Counted from the stretch's first letter, positions 8,621 to 17,507 are shown. The stretch: 64,000 nt of DNA from Pedobacter sp014947265 (GCF_014947265.1 NZ_JADCNK010000006.1:186001-250000); one strand, 5' to 3'. Notes: generated from the letters alone by a model not told the origin. Numbers and translations are program-made.

Positions 8621-9094
8621 TTATCTAGAAATTTCGAGCACTTCAAACTGCATTTTACCTGCAGGTACTTCAATTTCGGCAAATTCGCCTACCGATTTAC
8701 CCAATAAACCTTGCGCAATCGGCGATTTAACAGAAATTTTCCCGGTTTTTAAATCAGCCTCTGTTTCTGCCACCAACTGGTAAGTCATGGTTGCACCGTT
8801 TTTAACATTTTTTATTTTTACGATAGACAATGCCAATACTTTCGATAAATCTAATTTAGACTCATCAATTAAACGTGCATTTGCCAGCGTATTTTTTAAT
8901 TTTGAAATTTTAGCTTCATGCAAACCTTGCGCTTCTTTAGCAGCATCGTATTCTGCATTCTCCGATAAATCACCTTTATCCCTTGCTTCTGCAATTGCTT
9001 TAGATATAAGCTGACGACCGGTAGTTGTTAAATAATGAACTTCCTCTTTTAATTTATCTAACCCTTCTTGGGTATAGTATGTTACCTCTGTCAT
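8621..9094 (-). CDS. greA: Transcription elongation factor GreA
   Basis: From the ATG at 9094 the protein has 157 residues, the normal GreA size. It begins 'MTEVTYYTQEGLDKLKEE', the coiled-coil arm that enters the RNA polymerase secondary channel. The acidic tip 'KGDLSENAEYDAAKEA' and the C-terminal FKBP-like domain ('SVKSPIAQGLLGKSVGEFAE') are intact. GreA stimulates transcript cleavage in backtracked polymerase. A longer frame to 9115 would need a TTG start and adds residues not found in the family, so the ATG was chosen. The upstream leader carries a promoter match and a terminator-like hairpin, suggesting attenuation. Confidence 0.96.
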   Translation of the reverse strand: MTEVTYYTQEGLDKLKEEVHYLTTTGRQLISKAIAEARDKGDLSENAEYDAAKEAQGLHEAKISKLKNTLANARLIDESKLDLSKVLALSIVKIKNVKNGATMTYQLVAETEADLKTGKISVKSPIAQGLLGKSVGEFAEIEVPAGKMQFEVLEISR

Positions 9095-9122
9095 TGCTCT
9101 ATTAATTTTATTCAAACGCTAT

Positions 9123-9166
9123 AAAAAACAAACAAGACTATATAGTTGGTTTGCTACATAGTCTTG
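9123..9166 (-). terminator. Terminator-like hairpin in the greA leader (candidate attenuator)
   Basis: On the minus strand CAAGACTAT (9166-9158) pairs with ATAGTCTTG (9141-9133), a 9-bp perfect stem extended by three more pairs after a mismatch. It is followed directly by TTTGTTTTTT (9132-9123). The neighbouring gene upstream is divergent, so this structure has no upstream transcript to end except the greA leader itself. It lies between the predicted greA promoter and the ATG at 9094. Confidence 0.65.
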
Positions 9167-9178
9167 CTTCAATTATAA

Positions 9179-9210
9179 CGAAGATAAAATGTGGAAATTA
9201 CAAAAGCAAA
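9179..9210 (-). promoter_or_regulatory. Predicted greA promoter
   Basis: Reading the minus strand, TTTG (9210-9207), a 20-base spacer and TATCTTCG (9186-9179) match the Bacteroidota -33/-7 pattern with one mismatch. A start near 9172 would give a leader of about 78 bases containing the hairpin at 9123-9166. Confidence 0.55.
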
Positions 9211-9395
9211 TAAATACTCATGATTTTTACGATTTAAGGATTAATAGGACTTAATATACCCAAAATAGGACAGTTGAGAACAGATACGAATCAACACCTA
9301 CCCTTAATACTTTACCATTAAAAACGTAACATTAAATATAAACCCATTTAAAATCCAATCATTAGTTTTAATTTAGCTTAAATTATTCTTAAAAA

Positions 9396-11276
9396 ATGAA
9401 AAAGTTATTTTCTATCGCTCTGCTCCTCAGTCTGGGCGGGTATATGGCTTCGGCCCAGGAGCTCTATATGCCTCGAAATATCAAAGCGGCATACGCCAAA
9501 GGCACACGCTCAATGAATGGAAAACCCGGTCAAAATTACTGGCAGAACCATGGTAAATACAACATGGATATTAAGGTAGATGCTGAAACCAAAGTGGTTA
9601 GCGGTAAAGAAGAAATTTTATACAGCAACAACAGTTCCGATACCTTAAAAAACCTGGCCATCCGCTTTGTAAACAATCTGCATAAACCAACTTCGCCAAG
9701 AAGTGGCGCTGTAAGTGAAGACTTTTTGAGTACGGGTCTAAATATTATCGCTTTTTCGGTAAATGGCGAAACCTATAAAGTGGATAGTAAAAGCTGGGGA
9801 ACAGTAGGTAATGTACCGCTAAGGAAACCTTTATTGCCAAAATCGAAAATTACAGTTAAAATAGAGTGGGATTACCCATTATCAAAAGAAAGTGGCCGCG
9901 AAGGGCAGATTGATCCCAACTCGTTTTTTGTAGCCTATAGCTATCCACGCATATCGGTATACGATGATTATAATGGTTGGGACCGCATTCCTCACACCGA
10001 TAGAGCCGAGTTTTATAACGATTTTAACGATTACGAATTCTCTATTAAAGCACCTAAAAACTATGTGGTATATGCCACAGGCGATTTCCTGAATCCGGAT
10101 GAAGTATTACAACCTGAAATTTCTGCGCGTTTAAAGAAATCATATAACGGTGATGAAGTAATCCATATTGCTACCGAGCAGGAAATGAAAGATGGTAAAG
10201 TAACCCAGCAAAAAGACTGGAATACCTGGAAATTTGCGGTTAACCACATTACCGATGTTACTTTTGCCTTAAGTAACCACTATGTTTGGGATGGCGCAAG
10301 TGTAATTGTAGATAAAAAAAACAACCGCAGATCGAGCGCTCAGGCGGCCTATAATCCAACCACCGGTAAAGACTTTGTTAACTCGGTTAAATACAATTTG
10401 AACGCTTTAGACTGGTTCTCAAATAATTGGCCGGGCATCCCCTACCCTTATGTAAAAACGATTGCTTTTCAGGGTTTTGCCGATATGGAATACCCAATGA
10501 TGGTAAACGATTCTCAATTTGGCGATCCTATTTTTGCACAGTTGGTTCAAGACCACGAAGTAGCACATACTTACTTTCCCTTCTACATGGGCATTAACGA
10601 AACCCGTTATGCTTATATGGATGAAGGTTGGGCCACTACATTCGAATATTTAATTGGTATTGCCGAGCACGGCAAGCAAGCTGCTGATGATTTTTACAAG
10701 AAATTTAGAGTTGATGAATACATTAATGATAAATCTACAGAAGAAGACCAACCGGTAATTTCAATGTCCGACCAGGTTTCGGGAGCTGGTTATGGGAACA
10801 ACTCTTATGGAAAAGCGTCATTATCTTACCTTGCGTTAAAGGATATGCTTGGAGACGACTTATTCAAAAAAGCATTACATACTTATATGAGCAACTGGAA
10901 TGGCAAGCACCCAATTCCATGGGATTATTTTAATTCGATGAATGCAGGTTCTGGGCAGGATTTAAACTGGTTTTTCCAAAACTGGTTCTTTACCAACAAC
11001 TATCTTGATTTAGCGATTAACAAAGTAACGTCTGCACAAGGAAAATCGACAGTAGCTGTTAAAAATGTCGGTGGTTTTGCAATCCCTTTTGATGTGGTAG
11101 TCACTTATGCTGATGGAAAAGTTAATACCATACACCAAACACCAGCGGTTTGGAAAGCAAACCAGAAAGAAGTTAATATCACTATCAACACCACTAAAAA
11201 AATAACGTCAATCAGTCTGGATAACGGCATTTATGTAGATGCTACGCCGAGAGACAATGTTTGGGAAGCAAAATAA
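9396..11276 (+). CDS. M1 family metallopeptidase (secreted aminopeptidase-like)
   Basis: The 626-residue protein begins with a signal peptide ending near 'YMASAQ'. The gluzincin zinc site is complete: H387-E-V-A-H391, and E410 in 'YMDEGW', with the M1 spacing of 18 residues between H391 and E410. The N-terminal part (about residues 45-240) is the M1 beta-saddle domain. The usual GxMEN exopeptidase motif appears as 'GFADMEYP', a variant typical of the Bacteroidota branch, so aminopeptidase specificity is not certain. It probably works in the periplasm on peptides. It is transcribed alone, divergent from greA. Confidence 0.92.
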   Translation: MKKLFSIALLLSLGGYMASAQELYMPRNIKAAYAKGTRSMNGKPGQNYWQNHGKYNMDIKVDAETKVVSGKEEILYSNNSSDTLKNLAIRFVNNLHKPTSPRSGAVSEDFLSTGLNIIAFSVNGETYKVDSKSWGTVGNVPLRKPLLPKSKITVKIEWDYPLSKESGREGQIDPNSFFVAYSYPRISVYDDYNGWDRIPHTDRAEFYNDFNDYEFSIKAPKNYVVYATGDFLNPDEVLQPEISARLKKSYNGDEVIHIATEQEMKDGKVTQQKDWNTWKFAVNHITDVTFALSNHYVWDGASVIVDKKNNRRSSAQAAYNPTTGKDFVNSVKYNLNALDWFSNNWPGIPYPYVKTIAFQGFADMEYPMMVNDSQFGDPIFAQLVQDHEVAHTYFPFYMGINETRYAYMDEGWATTFEYLIGIAEHGKQAADDFYKKFRVDEYINDKSTEEDQPVISMSDQVSGAGYGNNSYGKASLSYLALKDMLGDDLFKKALHTYMSNWNGKHPIPWDYFNSMNAGSGQDLNWFFQNWFFTNNYLDLAINKVTSAQGKSTVAVKNVGGFAIPFDVVVTYADGKVNTIHQTPAVWKANQKEVNITINTTKKITSISLDNGIYVDATPRDNVWEAK

Positions 11277-11288
11277 TTAACAGCTTGT

Positions 11289-11330
11289 AATTTTCAGTTG
11301 GCAGTTTGATATAACTGCCAACTGAAAATT
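11289..11330. repeat. 18-bp perfect inverted repeat between convergent genes
   Basis: AATTTTCAGTTGGCAGTT (11289-11306) and its exact complement (11313-11330) enclose TGATAT. It lies between the stops of the M1 peptidase and the OsmC gene and may end both transcripts, although there is no T run. The same 'AACTGAAAACTGC' text recurs at 11335-11348 and 13085-13096, so it probably belongs to a dispersed repeat. Confidence 0.6.
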
Positions 11331-11349
11331 GTGAACTGAAAACTGCTAA

Positions 11350-11817
11350 CTAGTAACTAAGAACCGGCTGGTGTTTAACCGGGAAATTCAATGAATTGGC
11401 AATAAAACACATTTTATTGGCTTCATGATGCAGCGATGCTGCAAGTTCATAATGTGCTTTATCGGCTATTAAGACCTGTGGATGAAGGGTAACTTCTCTA
11501 AACCTACCGCTTCCATCAGCCAATTCTTCCATTGTACCTACTGCTTCATCTTTATAATCGATAACTACGATTTCGTTTTTAGAGCATAGATGCAAATACC
11601 AAAGCATGTGGCAACTCGAAATTGAGGCCAACAAGAGGTCTTCAGGGTTATATTTAGATTTATCGCCCAAAAATGAAGAATCTGATGAACCGGAAATGTC
11701 GGCTTTGCCTTTTACTGAAATTACATAATCACGATCGTACGAACGGTAATCCATCGTACCCGAGCCTTTATTGCCCGTCCAGGTAACTGTGGTAGAATAT
11801 AAGTGATCTTTCGGCAT
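11350..11817 (-). CDS. OsmC family protein (thiol-dependent peroxidase-like)
   Basis: Taken from the ATG at 11817 this is a 155-residue protein beginning 'MPKDHLYSTTVTWTGNKG', the usual OsmC N-terminus. A longer frame to 11916 adds 33 residues unlike the family. The two cysteines expected for OsmC/Ohr hydroperoxide reduction are present, in 'SISSCHMLWYL' and in 'ANKMCFIANSLN'. Members reduce organic hydroperoxides in the cytoplasm. The gene stands alone, convergent with the M1 peptidase, with a long perfect hairpin between them. Confidence 0.9.
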   Translation of the reverse strand: MPKDHLYSTTVTWTGNKGSGTMDYRSYDRDYVISVKGKADISGSSDSSFLGDKSKYNPEDLLLASISSCHMLWYLHLCSKNEIVVIDYKDEAVGTMEELADGSGRFREVTLHPQVLIADKAHYELAASLHHEANKMCFIANSLNFPVKHQPVLSY

Positions 11818-11934
11818 GATAAAATTGGTTAGATTGTATTGCCAATTTAAGAAAATAAAATGGAGATTTCCTGTTTTTGCGCCTACTTCCAGACAAGACA
11901 TTAACCTTTTTATCACTAAGATGGCTTAGGTGGT

Positions 11935-12045
11935 GAATATTTGAAAAGCAGGGTTTGGTGGTGCTTCGGTTCTGAAAGCCCTGCTATCTCTCCAAGTCCT
12001 CGCTGCGCTGTGGGCTTTCCGCTCTATCAGGTTTAGTTAACGAAG
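11935..12045. repeat. Dispersed intergenic repeat (GAAAAGCAGGGTT family)
   Basis: 'GAAAAGCAGGGTT' at about 11943, followed by 'GAAAGCCCTGC' and 'TATCAGGTTTA', parallels 57656-57745 ('GAAAAGCAGGGTT', 'GAAAGTCCTGCCATC', 'TGTCAGGTTTATTGAAC'). It is non-coding and sits 3' of the dehydrogenase gene and upstream of osmC. Confidence 0.6.
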
Positions 12046-12056
12046 TCTGCAGAATA

Positions 12057-12087
12057 GACCTCGTAGGTTTTAAAAACCTGCGAGGTC
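12057..12087 (-). terminator. Hairpin at the 3' end of the 2-hydroxyacid dehydrogenase gene
   Basis: GACCTCGTAGGTTTT and AAAACCTGCGAGGTC form a 15-bp stem with one mismatch, starting five bases beyond the dehydrogenase stop codon. It has no long T run on the minus strand, so it may act as a terminator or as an RNA-stabilising end. Confidence 0.6.
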
Positions 12088-12091
12088 TTGA

Positions 12092-13021
12092 TTAGCTAAA
12101 ACTAAGCCTCTTTAATTTCTCAACTAAAACTTCCGAAATTTTTCGGTAAGAATCAAACGTCCAGCCCCCCACATGTGGAGTTAAAATCACTTTTTCGTTA
12201 TTCTTTAATTCATTATACCAGGGCTGTTCACCTAAAGCAGGGAATTTTTCTGTCTGTAAAACATCTAGCCCTGCCCCTAATATCCTTCCTGTTTTTATCG
12301 CGTTAAGTACCGCTGACGTGTTCACAATTTCACCCCTGGCGGTATTAATAAAAAAAATAGGCTTCTTGAAGTGGAAGAAATATTCATCATCAACCATCTG
12401 CTTGGTTTCAGCAGTTAGTGGAATATGCAAACTAAGCACATCGCTGTATTTTACAATTTCTTCCATACTCACCTCACGGGCAAAAGCATCGCTAAAACCT
12501 GTTTTATATTTATCGTAAGCCATTACATCAACCTCAAAACCTGCCAGTTTTTTCGCAAAACGCTGCCCCATAAAGCCATAACCTATAATCCCGACTTTTT
12601 TGCCTTTCAGTTCGTAACCGCGGTTTCCTTCCCGATCCCAAATACCGTTCCTAATCTCCATATCCGCCCTACGGAAGTTATTCATCAAAGATAAAAGCAA
12701 GCCTGTGGCATGTTCGCCAACAGCATCACAGTTGCCTTCGGGTGCATTAATCAGCTCTATACTTCTTTCAAAGGCAATTTTATCGTCGATATTATCCAAA
12801 CCCGCCCCCGCCCTGGCCACAAACTTTAAATTCGGCGCAGCAGCAAAAATTTCGGCATCGATCCTAAATTTCGTCCTTACGGCAATACCGGTATAATCTT
12901 TTATTTTATCTAAAGTTTGTTGACGCGTAATCTGAGGTTCATCATCAACCTGGTAGCCCATGGCAATGGCCTGCTCTTTAAATACAGGGTGCAAATCATC
13001 AACAATTAATATTTTATTCAT
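12092..13021 (-). CDS. D-isomer-specific 2-hydroxyacid dehydrogenase
   Basis: Starting at the ATG at 13021 the protein has 309 residues ('MNKILIVDDLHPVF'); a longer frame to 13048 adds only a poor N-terminus. It has the NAD-binding Rossmann motif 'GKKVGIIGYGFMGQRFAKK' and the substrate-binding 'ARAGAGLDNID'. Active-site residues of the family are visible: R in 'NTARGEIVNT', the catalytic E region and H in 'LTPHVGG'. The sequence is nearest to phosphoglycerate or glyoxylate/hydroxypyruvate dehydrogenases. With no ACT domain and no serine-pathway neighbours, a SerA role is not proven. Confidence 0.88.
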   Translation of the reverse strand: MNKILIVDDLHPVFKEQAIAMGYQVDDEPQITRQQTLDKIKDYTGIAVRTKFRIDAEIFAAAPNLKFVARAGAGLDNIDDKIAFERSIELINAPEGNCDAVGEHATGLLLSLMNNFRRADMEIRNGIWDREGNRGYELKGKKVGIIGYGFMGQRFAKKLAGFEVDVMAYDKYKTGFSDAFAREVSMEEIVKYSDVLSLHIPLTAETKQMVDDEYFFHFKKPIFFINTARGEIVNTSAVLNAIKTGRILGAGLDVLQTEKFPALGEQPWYNELKNNEKVILTPHVGGWTFDSYRKISEVLVEKLKRLSFS

Positions 13022-13238
13022 AATGAACAAAAGTAACATTTTGCACATTCACCAATTGTAATATTCCATCATTGTTTTAGGCAAAACTGAAAACTGCTAA
13101 TTACGAACTACCAACTGTAAATTAACCCACAAAAATATTACTATAAAATGGCTGTAATAAAATAGTTACGGCCCATTTATTAAACTTACTTGCCGTTACT
13201 TTGTCTCCCTTTATAAAACACACGAAATTTTATTTTTA

Positions 13239-15725
13239 ATGAGAATTTTACAATCAAGAACAATACAAATTACCCTATTACTGCTCACCCTTTCATTTAG
13301 TCTTTTTGCACAAACAGGCGGAAAGGCAAAAATTACCGGAGTACTTAAAGATGCCAAAACACAAGAAACCATTCCTTTTGCCACAGCAGTCTTAATTAAT
13401 AAAGCCACAGCAAAAAACGCCAAAATAGTTCAAACAGATGTGAATGGTGCATTTGTAATGACTGAAATCCCTACCGGGACTTTTACATTTAAAATCAGCT
13501 TTGTTGGTTACCAAACCATGGTTAGGGACAATGTAACGATAACTGCCAGTACTGGTACCTTAAATTTTGGCGACATTAAAATGAATGCTGCAAAAGGTAA
13601 TGTATTAAGCGAAATTACCGTAACCGGCCAAAAACAGGGCATGCAAATGGGGATTGATAAAAAGATTTTCGCAGTAGATCAGAGTGTGATCAGCGAAGGC
13701 GGTTCTGCCGGCGATTTATTGCAGAATGTTCCTTCTGTTTCTACCGATATGGATGGCAATGTTAGTTTACGTGGTTCTTCAGGTGTTAAAGTGTTAATTG
13801 ATGGAAAGCCCTCTTTAATTGCCGGCGGTAACGTTGCGCAAATCCTGCAGTCAATCCCTGCCAGCTCCATAGAAAGTGTGGAGGTTATTACCAATCCATC
13901 TGCAAAATACGATGCTGAAGGCCAGTCAGGCATCATTAACATTGTACTTAAGAAAAATACAAAACTTGGGTTTAATGGTTCAGTTGCTCTAACGGCAGGT
14001 AACCGCGATAACTATAATGCCAATACCAACTTAAGTTTCCAAAATAGTAAAGTTAATATTTATGGAAACTACGGCTATCGTTACGGCTATCGTGTTGGAG
14101 GTGGTTTTCAGGATATTACCTATAAATCAGATTCATTAAGAACAAGATTTGCCAGTCAAAATACAGTTTCCAAATCATTGGATAAAGGACATAATGCCAA
14201 AGCGGGTATTGATTATTATTTAGCCCCTAAAAGTGTAATCAGCTTATCAGGAGGTTTTAATTCAAGAGATAATGAGCGTAACGATCAGCTCGACATCAGA
14301 CAATTAGATAAAAACCATTCGCCAGTTCTGCTAAGCAACAGAGCGAACAGCACGGACGGTTTTGGAACAAGTTATGATGCAAATTTAGATTATGTGCAAA
14401 AGTTTAAGAAACCGAAGGAAGAACTAAGCTTTAATTTTGGTTATTCTTATGGCACCAATAATAGTAATCAGTATTATAGCACAAACACCACTAACCGCAA
14501 TGGTGTACCCATTGATGAGACCTTAAGTTTACAACGTGTATTTAATACCGGGAACAACACCAATTACAATATTCAAACGGATTATGCATTGCCAGTAGGT
14601 AAAGCGGGTAAAATTGAAGTGGGTTACCGCAGCCAGATCCGCTTAGGGGAGAATGATCAATATGCAGATTCAATCCTAACCAATAGCAGTATCTACATCA
14701 GCAACAATAAGTTGATTAATGGTTTTGATAGCAAAGATCAGGTGCATGCATTGTATTTTAATTACCAGAACCAGATTAAAGATTTTGGTTATCAAATAGG
14801 TTTAAGGGGGGAAGATGCACGTTTAGATACACATTTAGAAGGCTACACCAACAATGTATTAACCACTGCGGAAGGAAACATCCATTACAAAAGAATATAC
14901 CCAAGTGTGTTCTTAACACAGAAACTGAAGGGCGATAACCAGCTTCAACTGAGTTATACCCGTCGCGTAAACCGTCCAAGGCCTTGGGATACCAATCCAT
15001 TTTTAGATGTTTCTGACCCATTAAACTACAGAGGCGGTAATCCTAATTTATTACCGGAAGATGTACACTCTTTTGAATTGGGTTATAGTAAATACTGGAA
15101 AAAAGTAACCTTAACTTCAAGCTTGTATTTCCGTCAGACCAATGATGTGATCCAACGCGTAAGAAGTACACCAGTTAATGGGATTATTACTTCAACCCCT
15201 CAAAATTTAACAAACCAGATTAATAGCGGTTTAGAATTAATTGGCCGTTTTGACCTTGTTAAAGCTTTAAACTTCACTACCAACGTAAACTTGTACCAGG
15301 CCAAGTTTGCTGGTGATGCACGATTTGACATTCCATCAAGCAGTGGCTTTAGCTGGAACGCCAACCTAACCGGAAATTTAACAGTAGTTAAAAGTCTATC
15401 GCTACAGGTACGCGGCGACTATAGGGCACCAGAAGTGATGGCACAGGGAAAACGTAATGCGATGTATGGAATTGACGGTGGAGCCAAATATGATTTCCCG
15501 AACAAAAAAGCATCTTTGAGTTTCAATGTCAGAGATGTATTTAATACCAGAAGATGGAGCATGACCACTGAAGATAGAGCAACAATTGTTGATTTTGAAC
15601 GCCAGTTTCAGGGAACAATGGGGAATTTAACCTTCTCTTACCGCTTTGGAAAAACTACATTTACCGGTACGAACAAAAAGAAGAAAGAAGAGCAGGAAAA
15701 CCGCCCTGATGAAGGATCGTTTTAA
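13239..15725 (+). CDS. TonB-dependent receptor-like outer membrane beta-barrel protein
   Basis: The 828-residue protein has a signal peptide ending 'LFAQ', a carboxypeptidase-like regulatory domain at about residues 28-112 ('ITGVLKDAKTQETIPFATA'), and a plug-like domain at about 115-235 ('LLQNVPSVSTDMDGNVSLRG', 'VEVITNPSAKYDAEGQSGI'). A long beta-barrel of the OMP_b-brl_3 type follows. Such proteins are outer-membrane uptake receptors or their relatives, and the substrate is unknown. No SusD-like partner and no regulator lie beside it. The C-terminus is Lys/Glu-rich ('KKKKEEQENRPDEG'), which is unusual for a protein that should end in a membrane strand, although common in this subgroup as far as I recall. 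Confidence 0.9.
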   Translation: MRILQSRTIQITLLLLTLSFSLFAQTGGKAKITGVLKDAKTQETIPFATAVLINKATAKNAKIVQTDVNGAFVMTEIPTGTFTFKISFVGYQTMVRDNVTITASTGTLNFGDIKMNAAKGNVLSEITVTGQKQGMQMGIDKKIFAVDQSVISEGGSAGDLLQNVPSVSTDMDGNVSLRGSSGVKVLIDGKPSLIAGGNVAQILQSIPASSIESVEVITNPSAKYDAEGQSGIINIVLKKNTKLGFNGSVALTAGNRDNYNANTNLSFQNSKVNIYGNYGYRYGYRVGGGFQDITYKSDSLRTRFASQNTVSKSLDKGHNAKAGIDYYLAPKSVISLSGGFNSRDNERNDQLDIRQLDKNHSPVLLSNRANSTDGFGTSYDANLDYVQKFKKPKEELSFNFGYSYGTNNSNQYYSTNTTNRNGVPIDETLSLQRVFNTGNNTNYNIQTDYALPVGKAGKIEVGYRSQIRLGENDQYADSILTNSSIYISNNKLINGFDSKDQVHALYFNYQNQIKDFGYQIGLRGEDARLDTHLEGYTNNVLTTAEGNIHYKRIYPSVFLTQKLKGDNQLQLSYTRRVNRPRPWDTNPFLDVSDPLNYRGGNPNLLPEDVHSFELGYSKYWKKVTLTSSLYFRQTNDVIQRVRSTPVNGIITSTPQNLTNQINSGLELIGRFDLVKALNFTTNVNLYQAKFAGDARFDIPSSSGFSWNANLTGNLTVVKSLSLQVRGDYRAPEVMAQGKRNAMYGIDGGAKYDFPNKKASLSFNVRDVFNTRRWSMTTEDRATIVDFERQFQGTMGNLTFSYRFGKTTFTGTNKKKKEEQENRPDEGSF

Positions 15726-15737
15726 TTTTAACCAAGG

Positions 15738-15769
15738 GTGCTTAGAACAAATCTAAGCACTTTTTTTTT
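15738..15769 (+). terminator. Rho-independent terminator after the beta-barrel receptor gene
   Basis: GTGCTTAGA (15738-15746) and TCTAAGCAC (15752-15760) form a 9-bp perfect stem, followed by nine T residues. Confidence 0.9.
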
Positions 15770-15835
15770 GTCCTAAATTTTCTTCAATACAAGTCCTTTC
15801 TTCTTAAAATTATAACAAGTTGTTATCTTGCGACA

Positions 15836-16390
15836 ATGGAAGAGATTAACCCCTGGAAAACGCTGGAAAGCGAGGTAAAATACGACAACAACTGGATTCG
15901 TTTAACCGAACACCAGGTCATTAATCCATCTGGTGGCCAAGGGATTTACGGCACAGTCCATTTTAAGAATCTGGCCATCGGAATTCTTCCTTTGGATGAA
16001 ACCTACAATACCTGGCTGGTTGGTCAGTACAGGTATGCACTAAATGCCTACAGCTGGGAAATTCCTGAAGGCGGTGGGCCATTCCATGAAGCGCCATTAG
16101 AAAGTGCAAGAAGGGAATTACTGGAAGAAACGGGAATGAGTGCCAGAAACTGGAAAGAGATACAAAGGATGCATCTTTCTAACTCTGTGAGCGATGAATT
16201 GAGTATAATCTATGTTGCCACTGGTTTAATTCAAGGTATCGCGATGCCAGAAGAAACGGAACAACTCGTGGTAAAAAAATTACCATTTGATGAGGCTTAT
16301 CAAATGGTTTTGAACGGACAGATTACTGACTCGATGAGCGTAGCTGCAATCTTAAAAGCTAAACTGATGATGCTAAATGGTGAATTGTAA
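15836..16390 (+). CDS. NUDIX hydrolase (ADP-ribose pyrophosphatase-like)
   Basis: The 184-residue protein carries an exact Nudix box: G79-x5-E85-x7-R93-E-L-L-E97-E98-T-G100-M. The 'YRYALNAYSWEIPEGG' segment before it is typical of the ADP-ribose/NudF branch. Such enzymes cleave nucleoside diphosphates linked to another group, using Mg2+, in the cytoplasm. It has its own short upstream region with an imperfect inverted repeat TAACAA-G-TTGTTA at 15813-15825. It is followed by the long repeat locus and has no operon partner. Confidence 0.92.
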   Translation: MEEINPWKTLESEVKYDNNWIRLTEHQVINPSGGQGIYGTVHFKNLAIGILPLDETYNTWLVGQYRYALNAYSWEIPEGGGPFHEAPLESARRELLEETGMSARNWKEIQRMHLSNSVSDELSIIYVATGLIQGIAMPEETEQLVVKKLPFDEAYQMVLNGQITDSMSVAAILKAKLMMLNGEL

Positions 16391-16407
16391 CCAGGTGAAC
16401 CACCAAA

Positions 16408-16584
16408 TGTTCCTAACGGAACATAAAAAATATTATATATTTTTTCTACCGGGCATATGTTCCTATGGAACATTAGGGTTAATCTGGGTGAATTATAAAA
16501 TCTTTTTAAAAATGGTCCACCTTTATATCTAATCCAAGTGCTTATTATTTTGTTACTAAATCCAAAAGCTGTTCCGTAGGAACA
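16408..16584. repeat. Cluster of three GTTCC-N-GGAAC palindromes
   Basis: Three short palindromes share the arms TGTTCC and GGAACA but differ in the loop: 16408-16423 (loop TAAC), 16458-16472 (loop TAT, arms extended by AT) and 16570-16584 (loop GTA). Two more copies with CG ends lie at 16619-16633 and 17465-17479. They occur only beside the Y1 transposase gene in this window, which suggests they are its hairpin substrates or remnants. Confidence 0.75.
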
Positions 16585-16587
16585 AAT

Positions 16588-16639
16588 CCTAGGTAGAAAT
16601 AATACAAATTGCAATTTTCGTTCCGTAGGAACGTTTCGT
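16588..16639 (+). repeat. Left GTAG-hairpin module flanking the tandem array
   Basis: The module runs CCTAGGTAG, then the palindrome AAATTGCAATTT (16606-16617), then CGTTCCGTAGGAACG (16619-16633). The same arrangement with few changes is found at 17437-17484 on the other side of the tandem array and directly ahead of the transposase gene. Confidence 0.75.
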
Positions 16640-16730
16640 GTCAAATAAAAAATTGTACATCTTTTATAATTCAAAAATTGCACCTAATTTAAGATTGCAA
16701 AACAATGCATCAACCCTTATTTAATAAGAT

Positions 16731-17424
16731 ATTTGTTTTAAATTTCTGGTGCAATACCTAAATATTAAATCATCCTAAAAATTATTAATGTCCCAGAGAA
16801 ATATCGGCTTATTAGTTCTTTTAACAGTGGGTTGTTGTAATTTACCTATTACCTAAAAATATTGCGTAAGCACTTGTTCTATAAAGCCATTTTTTTTATT
16901 GCTGCTGCAATTCGTAAATGTTAAGTCATCCCAAAAAATTATTGTTATCCCAGGGAATATCGGCTTATTAGCCCCTTAAAAGTGGGTTAAAATTGCCCAA
17001 TACCTAAAAATATTACATTAGCACTTGTTCTATAGATCCATTTGTTTTAAATTTCTGGTGCAATCCCTAAATGTTAAGTAATTCCAAAAATTATTGATGC
17101 CCCAGAGAAATATCTGCCTATTAGTCCTTTTAGCAGTGGGTTGTTATAAAATTTGCCCAATACCTAAAAATATTGCATTAGCACTTGTTCTATAGAGCCA
17201 CTTGTTTTAAACTGCTGGTACAATCCTTAAATGTTAAATCATTCCAAAAATTATTGATGTTCCAGAGAAATGTCGACTTATTAGTCCTTTTAACAGTGGG
17301 TTGTTATAAAATTTGCCTAATACCTAAAAATATTGCATTAACACTTGTTCTATAAAGCCATTTGTTTTAAATTGCTAGTGCAATCCCTAAATATTAAATC
17401 ATCCTAAAAATTATTAATGTCCAG
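16731..17424 (+). repeat. Tandem array of 151-160 bp units, about 4.4 copies
   Basis: Copies begin at about 16732, 16890, 17041, 17201 and 17361, with spacings of 158, 151, 160 and 160. Each contains 'TGTTCTATA', a T-rich step, 'CCTAAAT', 'TTCCAAAAATTATTGATG' or close variants, and 'TACCTAAAAATATT'. The last copy stops after about 63 bases. A 37-base stretch (16757-16793) in the first copy is identical in the last partial copy (17386-17422), while the inner copies differ. No reading frame runs through it. Confidence 0.85.
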
Positions 17425-17436
17425 TATGGACATTTC

Positions 17437-17484
17437 CTCGGTAGAAATTGCAGACGGCAATTTTCGTTCCGTAGGAACGTTTGA
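17437..17484 (+). repeat. Right GTAG-hairpin module ahead of the transposase
   Basis: GTAG (17441-17444) is followed directly by the hairpin AAATTGC-AGACG-GCAATTT (17445-17463) and then CGTTCCGTAGGAACG (17465-17479). A GTAG tetranucleotide at the foot of a hairpin is the hallmark of REP sequences recognised by REP-associated Y1 transposases. Confidence 0.75.
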
Positions 17485-17507
17485 TTATGATTTAAATTTA
17501 GAACGCC

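Noticed and set aside
16300..16683. 127-codon minus-strand frame over the NUDIX end and palindromes
   Set aside because: It spans several GTTCC/GGAAC palindromes and the 3' end of a good gene, and it has no domain.
16731..17424. CRISPR array
   Set aside because: Units are about 155-160 bp and similar along their length, with no short direct repeats separated by unique spacers and no cas genes.
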